From NCBI GenBank assembly GCA_963763485.1, contig CAVXOW010000004.1:496001-560000 (forward strand): a stretch of DNA of 64,000 nucleotides. Direction: 5' to 3'. The stretch's first letter is position 1, and each line of letters opens with the position of its first letter. Shown piece after piece: positions 60,201-64,000 of this stretch. The notes below the pieces were generated by a model, which was not told the DNA's origin, did no database searches, and saw only the letters and a list, made by a program, of their open reading frames with translations. Position numbers and translations under genes: made by a program. The stretch is from CAWCKS01 sp963763485 (lineage in GTDB: Bacteria > Pseudomonadota > Alphaproteobacteria > Rhizobiales > Xanthobacteraceae).

Positions 60201-60342
60201 GTCGCTGCTGCCGGCGGTGCGAAAGGCAGACGCCAACACTATTGTTGTCGCCGACGGCACCTCATGCCGGCATCAGATTCATGATGGTGCGGGAAGAGAG
60301 GCGGTGCACGTCGCCCGCGTGATAGCGCAGAGTTTGGGCTGA
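57297..60342 (+). pseudogene. YdiJ-type FAD/Fe-S 2-hydroxyacid dehydrogenase, frameshifted
   Basis: The combined reading frame of about 1015 residues matches the long fusion family that includes E. coli YdiJ, a D-2-hydroxyglutarate dehydrogenase. Domain order: FAD-binding (VTPRGGGTSQCGQTINSG and GMAGNNSCGGRSLRYGTMRD), FAD-oxidase C-terminal domain with HSGEHGDGIVRSEF, 4Fe-4S motifs (CNNNGACRKLEGGVMCPSYR and CVSCKACRHECPVGVD), and CCG domains (CCGRTFLSAGLVDEA and SCCGMAGAFGYGAD). Frame breaks: one missing base near 57354, one extra C at about 58055, one extra T near 60129. No other stop occurs. The substrate in this organism is not known; glycolate or lactate are alternatives. A repeat is embedded at 59485-59573. 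Confidence 0.78.
59485..59573. repeat. Palindromic repeat read in frame inside the dehydrogenase
   Basis: CGTCATGGCCGGGC and GCCGGGCATGACG form the outer arms, with ATCCACGT and ACGTGGAT inside. It is translated as SWPGLSRPSTSSSGSRHKTW and MPGTRPGMT, a peptide often produced by this repeat in Bradyrhizobium-type genomes. It forms a linker between the Fe-S and CCG domains. Confidence 0.75.
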
Positions 60343-60346
60343 ACGA

Positions 60347-61942
60347 TCACGTCAGCCCCGCACGTCTAAACGCCTCGAGACAGTGCTGGCGGTCGGACTC
60401 CAGTTTCCACGGCAATGCGTTCGCAACCCAGTCCAGCGAGATGGTTGGCTGGGCGCGGCGCAAGTCCTTGAGCGCGGTGGCGGCGACGTCGGTTTGCCCG
60501 GCCATGCCGGCGGCCATCGTCAACACGCGCCAGGCGCCGGCGAAATCACCGCGTTGGCGGATCAACTCGCGTGACAGGCTGATCGCCTCGTCGTAGTTGC
60601 GTCCGACGAACTGCGCGTAGGCTGCAACGCCGTGATAGATCGCCTGGAAGGGATCGCGCGAGCTCAGCCGGATGGCGCGGCGCGCCGCGGCATCGGCTTC
60701 CTGCCAGCGGCCGCAGTAGCACAGCGCCAGACCGTAATAGGACTGCGCCAGCGAGAAGTTGGGATTGAGCTGCAAGGCAAGCTCGAACTCACCGAGCGCA
60801 GCATCGAGGCGGCGCGTGGAAAACAACACGCTGCCCAGCGCGTTGTGCGCCCATGGATCCTCGCTGTCGGCGCGGAGCGCCGCAAGCGCGGCGCGCTCGG
60901 CGAGCGGGGCCGCCGTCGCCACGTCGGCCCAACCCAGGTGCGCGCCGAACATGTGGCTGGTGGCGAGCACGCTGTGGGCCTGACCGTAGCCGGGATCGAT
61001 TTCGATCGCCCGCGCGAGCAAGGCCTGGGCCAGACGATTGTCCTCCCGCGTCACCCGCCAGAAACAGGACAACGCCCGCATAACAAGACCCCACGCGTCG
61101 AGGCTGTCGGGCGATTTGCGGCGGGAGTGGAAGTTCTCCGCGGCATAGAGCTGCGGCTCGATCGACCTCACCACGGCTCCGGTGATCTCGTCCTGCACCG
61201 CGAACACATCGGCGAGGTCGCGGTCGTAACGTTCGGCCCAGACGTGGCTGCCGGTTGCGACATCGTTGAGCTGCGCGGTGATCCGCACCCGGTCACTGTC
61301 CTTGCGCACGCTGCCTTCGATGACGTAGTCGACGTCGAGTTCCTGCGCGAGCTGGCTGATCAGAACGGCCCTGCCCTTGTAGATGAATGACGAGTTGCGC
61401 GCGATCACGAAGAACCAGCGCAGCTTCGACAGCGCGGTCATGATGTCCTCGGTGATACCGTCGGCGAAATGCTCGTCCTCGGGATCGGCGCTCATGTTGA
61501 CGAAGGGCAGCACGACGATTGTGGGCCGCTCAGGCCGTGTCGGGCCGGCGTCGCGATCGCGGGGCGTCGTGTCCCGCTCCGGCGGCGGTTCAGCGACCTC
61601 AGGCACCCCGGAGTCGGCGGGCTCGACGCGGACGGCGCCGACAAAGCGCACGCCCTTTCGCAGGATGGTGCGGATCAGCTTTTGCGACTTGCCGCTGTCG
61701 CCGACCGCCTTGCGCGCGGCATTGATGCGGCTGTCCAGGGCCGAGTCGGAGACCGCGCGGCGCTTCCAGACCGCGGCGATGAGGTCGTCCCTGCCGACGA
61801 CGCGGTCGCGATTCTCGAGCAGATAGACCAAGAGATCGAACACCTGCGGTTCGACGGACACCTGCCCGGCGTCACGCCGCAGCTCCCGAAGCCCGGTATC
61901 GAGCATGAAATCATTGAAGAAAAATCGCACGTTGCTCCCCAA
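60347..61942 (-). CDS. CadC-like winged-helix regulator with TolB-like and TPR domains
   Basis: A 531-residue protein. Residues 5-105 form a winged-helix DNA-binding domain of the OmpR/CadC type (VSVEPQVFDLLVYLLENRDR, then AVGDSGKSQKLIRTILRKG). From about 138 a TolB-like domain follows (TIVVLPFVNMSADPEDEHFA, DVDYVIEGSVRKDSDRVRIT). The C-terminal half has TPR repeats (ALGEFELALQLNPNFSLAQS). The same architecture occurs in many rhizobial regulators and adenylate-cyclase-like proteins. No membrane segment is seen, unlike CadC itself. It converges with the dehydrogenase, with only 4 bp between. Targets unknown. Confidence 0.82.
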   Translation of the reverse strand: MGSNVRFFFNDFMLDTGLRELRRDAGQVSVEPQVFDLLVYLLENRDRVVGRDDLIAAVWKRRAVSDSALDSRINAARKAVGDSGKSQKLIRTILRKGVRFVGAVRVEPADSGVPEVAEPPPERDTTPRDRDAGPTRPERPTIVVLPFVNMSADPEDEHFADGITEDIMTALSKLRWFFVIARNSSFIYKGRAVLISQLAQELDVDYVIEGSVRKDSDRVRITAQLNDVATGSHVWAERYDRDLADVFAVQDEITGAVVRSIEPQLYAAENFHSRRKSPDSLDAWGLVMRALSCFWRVTREDNRLAQALLARAIEIDPGYGQAHSVLATSHMFGAHLGWADVATAAPLAERAALAALRADSEDPWAHNALGSVLFSTRRLDAALGEFELALQLNPNFSLAQSYYGLALCYCGRWQEADAAARRAIRLSSRDPFQAIYHGVAAYAQFVGRNYDEAISLSRELIRQRGDFAGAWRVLTMAAGMAGQTDVAATALKDLRRAQPTISLDWVANALPWKLESDRQHCLEAFRRAGLT

Positions 61943-62159
61943 CCGCGCTGGGCCTCTCGCAAAATCAAGCCTGTCTCAAGAGAAAGCAAAGGCCAGGGCA
62001 AAGACAACGACAGGCGGTGCCGGCAATGTGGGCGCCTCGATCACCAGACACGATAAATGGGCAATAATCGTGGTGATCGCAACGCTGGCTGCCGCCTCGT
62101 GCAGTCGCCAGCGGGGAAAGGGGGTGGACGCTCGGAACGATGACTGAAGGACCACGACG

Positions 62160-62429
62160 ATGACGCTACTGATCACCACCACCCGCTCCCATGCCGCAAC
62201 TGCAATCCGCAGGCGGCTATTTGTTTTTCTGGGCCATTTGGGCCGCCTCGTGGACGGCTGGGTCGCCGCCATGATCGCAGATTTCGAGCGCCGCGCCGAA
62301 GCCGCCGCGCTGCACCACCTCAGCGACCGGCAGCTGAAAGATATCGGGCTCTACCGCTGTCAGATCGACTCCGCGCTGGCCGAGGCCTCGCGTGATCGGC
62401 TGAAAGAGCGGCAATCGCACGGAATCTGA
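62160..62429 (+). CDS. DUF1127 small protein
   Basis: An 89-residue basic protein. The C-terminal half has the YjiS-type DUF1127 motif LHHLSDRQLKDIGLYRCQID. Such small Arg-rich proteins are linked to RNA-binding and to phosphate and carbon metabolism in some alphaproteobacteria; the role here is unknown. The N-terminus precedes the motif with a helical part (FVFLGHLGRLVDGWVAAMIA). It is divergent from the regulator gene. Confidence 0.75.
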   Translation: MTLLITTTRSHAATAIRRRLFVFLGHLGRLVDGWVAAMIADFERRAEAAALHHLSDRQLKDIGLYRCQIDSALAEASRDRLKERQSHGI

Positions 62430-62505
62430 CCGGCCCTGGCTGCCGTTCGGTCAACGAACCCCGCGCCCTCAAATCTGCACCACTGAAAACCTGAAAGGAT
62501 CGAAC

Positions 62506-62928
62506 ATGTCTCATTCCGGACGTTGCTTCTGCGGCTCAGTCGAACTCGAAGTAGTCGGATCGCCGGAGGCGATGGGTTACTGCCATTGCAGTTCCTGCCG
62601 CTCCTGGTCCGGCGGGCCGGTGAATGCTTTCAGCCTGTGGAAGCCCGAGGCGGTGCGCGTCACCAAGGGCGGCGAGCACGTCGCGACATTCCAGAAGACG
62701 GCCTTCAGCCAGCGGCAATATTGCCAGAAGTGCGGCGGCCACCTGATGACCCGTCATCCCCCGGCCGGACTTGTCGATGTCTTCGCCGCAACCATCCCGA
62801 CGCTGAAGTTCACGCCGGGCGTCCACGTCAACTATGCCGAGACGGTGCTGCCGATGCGCGACGGCCTGCCGAAGATGAAAGACTTTCCGGCCGAGCTCGG
62901 CGGCTCCGGCGAGACCTTGACCGAGTAG
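62506..62928 (+). CDS. GFA-family zinc-binding protein (first copy)
   Basis: A 140-residue protein of the GFA/CENP-V family, named after glutathione-dependent formaldehyde-activating enzyme. The zinc ligands are in CFCGSVELE, CHCSSCRSWSGGPVNAFSLW and YCQKCGGHLMTRH. Substrate is uncertain in most family members. It ends 4 bp before the next small gene, and a second GFA gene follows, so the three may form an operon. Confidence 0.82.
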   Translation: MSHSGRCFCGSVELEVVGSPEAMGYCHCSSCRSWSGGPVNAFSLWKPEAVRVTKGGEHVATFQKTAFSQRQYCQKCGGHLMTRHPPAGLVDVFAATIPTLKFTPGVHVNYAETVLPMRDGLPKMKDFPAELGGSGETLTE

Positions 62929-62932
62929 ATCG

Positions 62933-63184
62933 ATGGCCCACAGCATGCAACATCCGCAACTCGCCTTCCAACGTCGGCGTCCGGACGCGGCAGCGTCGGC
63001 CGCCGCGGCACGTCGACTGACGTCGTTGCTGGGCGGATTGCGGGCCCTCGTGCAGAGCGGCTGTCATGCGCTGGTGACGGCCCTGCATCAATCGCGGTCC
63101 AGACAGGCCGCGCAGATGCTGCAGCGCTACGGTCATCTTATGACGACGACCGGCGCGGATCGCGACGCGACATCGACGAGGTAG
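62933..63184 (+). CDS. Small hypothetical protein between two GFA genes
   Basis: An 83-residue Ala/Arg-rich protein without a recognised domain. The C-terminal part SRQAAQMLQRYGHLMTT resembles small helical proteins found near DUF1127 genes in related bacteria. It starts 4 bp after the first GFA gene. A coding role is likely but not certain, because high-GC DNA often has open frames of this size. Confidence 0.5.
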   Translation: MAHSMQHPQLAFQRRRPDAAASAAAARRLTSLLGGLRALVQSGCHALVTALHQSRSRQAAQMLQRYGHLMTTTGADRDATSTR

Positions 63185-63226
63185 CGTTTCGGCCCGCGCG
63201 GCAAACGAACAGAAGGTTTAAGCAAA

Positions 63227-63784
63227 ATGCCTTTCAATCATGGCGGATGCCTTTGCGGAGCGGTCCGTTACACGACCGCCACGACGCCGATGCGCGTGAC
63301 CGTCTGCCACTGCAAATTCTGTCAGCGCGCAACGGGATCGGCCTACATGGTCGAGCCGATTTTTTCGAACACCGCCGTCGAGATCACGTCGGGCACACCT
63401 TCGACCTACATCCACATCTCGGAGGGCAGCGGAAAACGCGTCACCATCTATTTCTGCGTGGGATGCGGCACAAAACTGTTTCTGACCTTCGAGCGATTTG
63501 CTGATGTATGCGGCGTCTATGCCGGGACATTCGACGACCCGAACTGGTTCGCGCGCACGCCAAAGACGTCGCGACATATCTTCCTGGATTCCGCACAAGA
63601 GGGCACGGTGATTCCGGCGGGCTTCAAGGCGTATCGCCAGCACGCGACGCTCAACGACGGAACGCCGGTCGAGCCTCTCGTGTTTGAACATCCGCATGCG
63701 ATTGCGGGCGAGCCTCAATGCAGGCTACGGGGTCGAAACCCTCATGGTGAGGAGCATCGCGCAGCGATGCGTCTTGAACCATGA
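63227..63784 (+). CDS. GFA-family zinc-binding protein (second copy) with repeat-derived C-terminus
   Basis: A 185-residue GFA/CENP-V-type protein. Zinc ligands are in GGCLCGAVRY, CHCKFCQRATGSAYMV and YFCVGCGTKLFLTF. The family part ends near residue 160. The last residues, RNPHGEEHRAAMRLEP, are encoded by the repeat at 63740-63863, so the original stop seems to have been lost and replaced. It differs clearly from the first copy, so the pair is not a recent duplication. A ribosome site AGAAGG precedes the ATG. Confidence 0.8.
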   Translation: MPFNHGGCLCGAVRYTTATTPMRVTVCHCKFCQRATGSAYMVEPIFSNTAVEITSGTPSTYIHISEGSGKRVTIYFCVGCGTKLFLTFERFADVCGVYAGTFDDPNWFARTPKTSRHIFLDSAQEGTVIPAGFKAYRQHATLNDGTPVEPLVFEHPHAIAGEPQCRLRGRNPHGEEHRAAMRLEP

Positions 63785-63863
63785 GGCCACAGACTCTGCG
63801 GGCCACATCCTTCGAGACGCCCGGCGTCGCTCTTCGAGCTATGCCGGGCTCCTCAGGATGAGG
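63740..63863. repeat. CTCATGGTGAGGAGC and CATCCTTCGAGACGC repeat pair
   Basis: The first hairpin runs from CCTCATGGTGAGGAGC to TTGAACCATGAGG (63740-63786); the second from CACATCCTTCGAGACGCCCG to CTCCTCAGGATGAGG. This is the same pair arrangement as at 12030-12127. Its first half codes for the end of the second GFA protein. Confidence 0.7.
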
Positions 63864-63885
63864 GTAGAGGCTGCCGGGTGTGGCC

Positions 63886-64000
63886 TCATCCGCCTGCGGC
63901 GGACAGCTTGTCCTGCGTCCGGGTGTCGAAATCGGTGGCGTCGTGGCGCTCGTGGAGCTGGGTGGCCGGATTGCCGGCGACGCGGTTGACCATGCGGCCG
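63886..64000 (-). CDS. C-terminal end of an unidentified protein, cut by the window edge
   Basis: Reading from the window edge, the last 37 residues (for example NRVAGNPATQLHERHDATDF, ending in TRTQDKLSAAGG) are open to a TGA at 63886. I do not recognise the family from this fragment. It is placed on the minus strand because the repeat just downstream looks like a gene end. It may be an accidental open frame. Confidence 0.4.
   Translation of the reverse strand, partial: GRMVNRVAGNPATQLHERHDATDFDTRTQDKLSAAGG

Noticed and set aside
61905..62147. Small + strand frame with a lipoprotein-like segment (VIATLAAASCSRQ)
   Set aside because: The segment is not at the N-terminus, the start overlaps the regulator gene on the other strand, and no ribosome site is seen.

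Overview
The window is chromosomal DNA of a high-GC alphaproteobacterium. The ribosomal protein sequences, the gene order and several repeat families point to the Bradyrhizobium/Rhodopseudomonas group (Nitrobacteraceae, Hyphomicrobiales). This is inference from protein and repeat similarity; no rRNA or tRNA gene was found.

Layout. (1) 0.19-4.9 kb, + strand: an operon joining a GltD-like FAD/Fe-S oxidoreductase to a two-subunit 2-oxoacid:ferredoxin oxidoreductase. (2) 4.9-11.5 kb: small secreted proteins, bluB, an RluC/D-type pseudouridine synthase, rarA, a Deg/HtrA protease and a frameshifted short-chain dehydrogenase. (3) 11.5-32.4 kb, - strand: one uninterrupted str-S10-spc-alpha cluster, read from rpsL down to rplQ. 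It carries an extra, divergent SecY next to the normal one, an adenylate kinase with a histone-like Lys/Ala tail and an L15 with a charged tail. A good sigma-70 promoter lies upstream of rpsL. (4) 32.6-36.9 kb: an ABC exporter with acidic tails at both ends, and an unusual fusion of an FAD amine-oxidase-like domain with a methyltransferase-like domain. (5) 37.1-53.1 kb, - strand: rpoC, rpoB, rplL, rplJ, then rplA, rplK, nusG, secE. About 4 kb of accessory genes separate rplJ from rplA: a membrane/AhpD-like protein with an ECF41 sigma factor and its probable autoregulated promoter, a MazEF-like toxin-antitoxin pair with a double palindromic operator, and a self-contained ribbon-helix-helix gene with an operator over its own promoter. 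(6) 53.5-64 kb: a large FG-GAP/VCBS-type repeat protein, a frameshifted serine-glyoxylate-type aminotransferase diverging from a frameshifted YdiJ-type FAD/Fe-S dehydrogenase, a winged-helix/TPR regulator, a DUF1127 protein, two GFA-family proteins and the tail of an unidentified gene.

Sequence quality. rpoB, an essential gene, is split by one extra base at 43066-43067. Three other genes carry three or more single-base frameshifts each, and each can be restored by one-base edits. These breaks are more likely consensus errors than true pseudogenes, although they may be real outside rpoB. No CRISPR array, insertion sequence or prophage was seen. Several families of short palindromic intergenic repeats recur, some inside or at the ends of coding sequences.

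The strongest candidates for something new are the tandem divergent SecY, the accessory block between rplA and rplJ with its three clearly readable regulatory sites, and the amine-oxidase/methyltransferase fusion.
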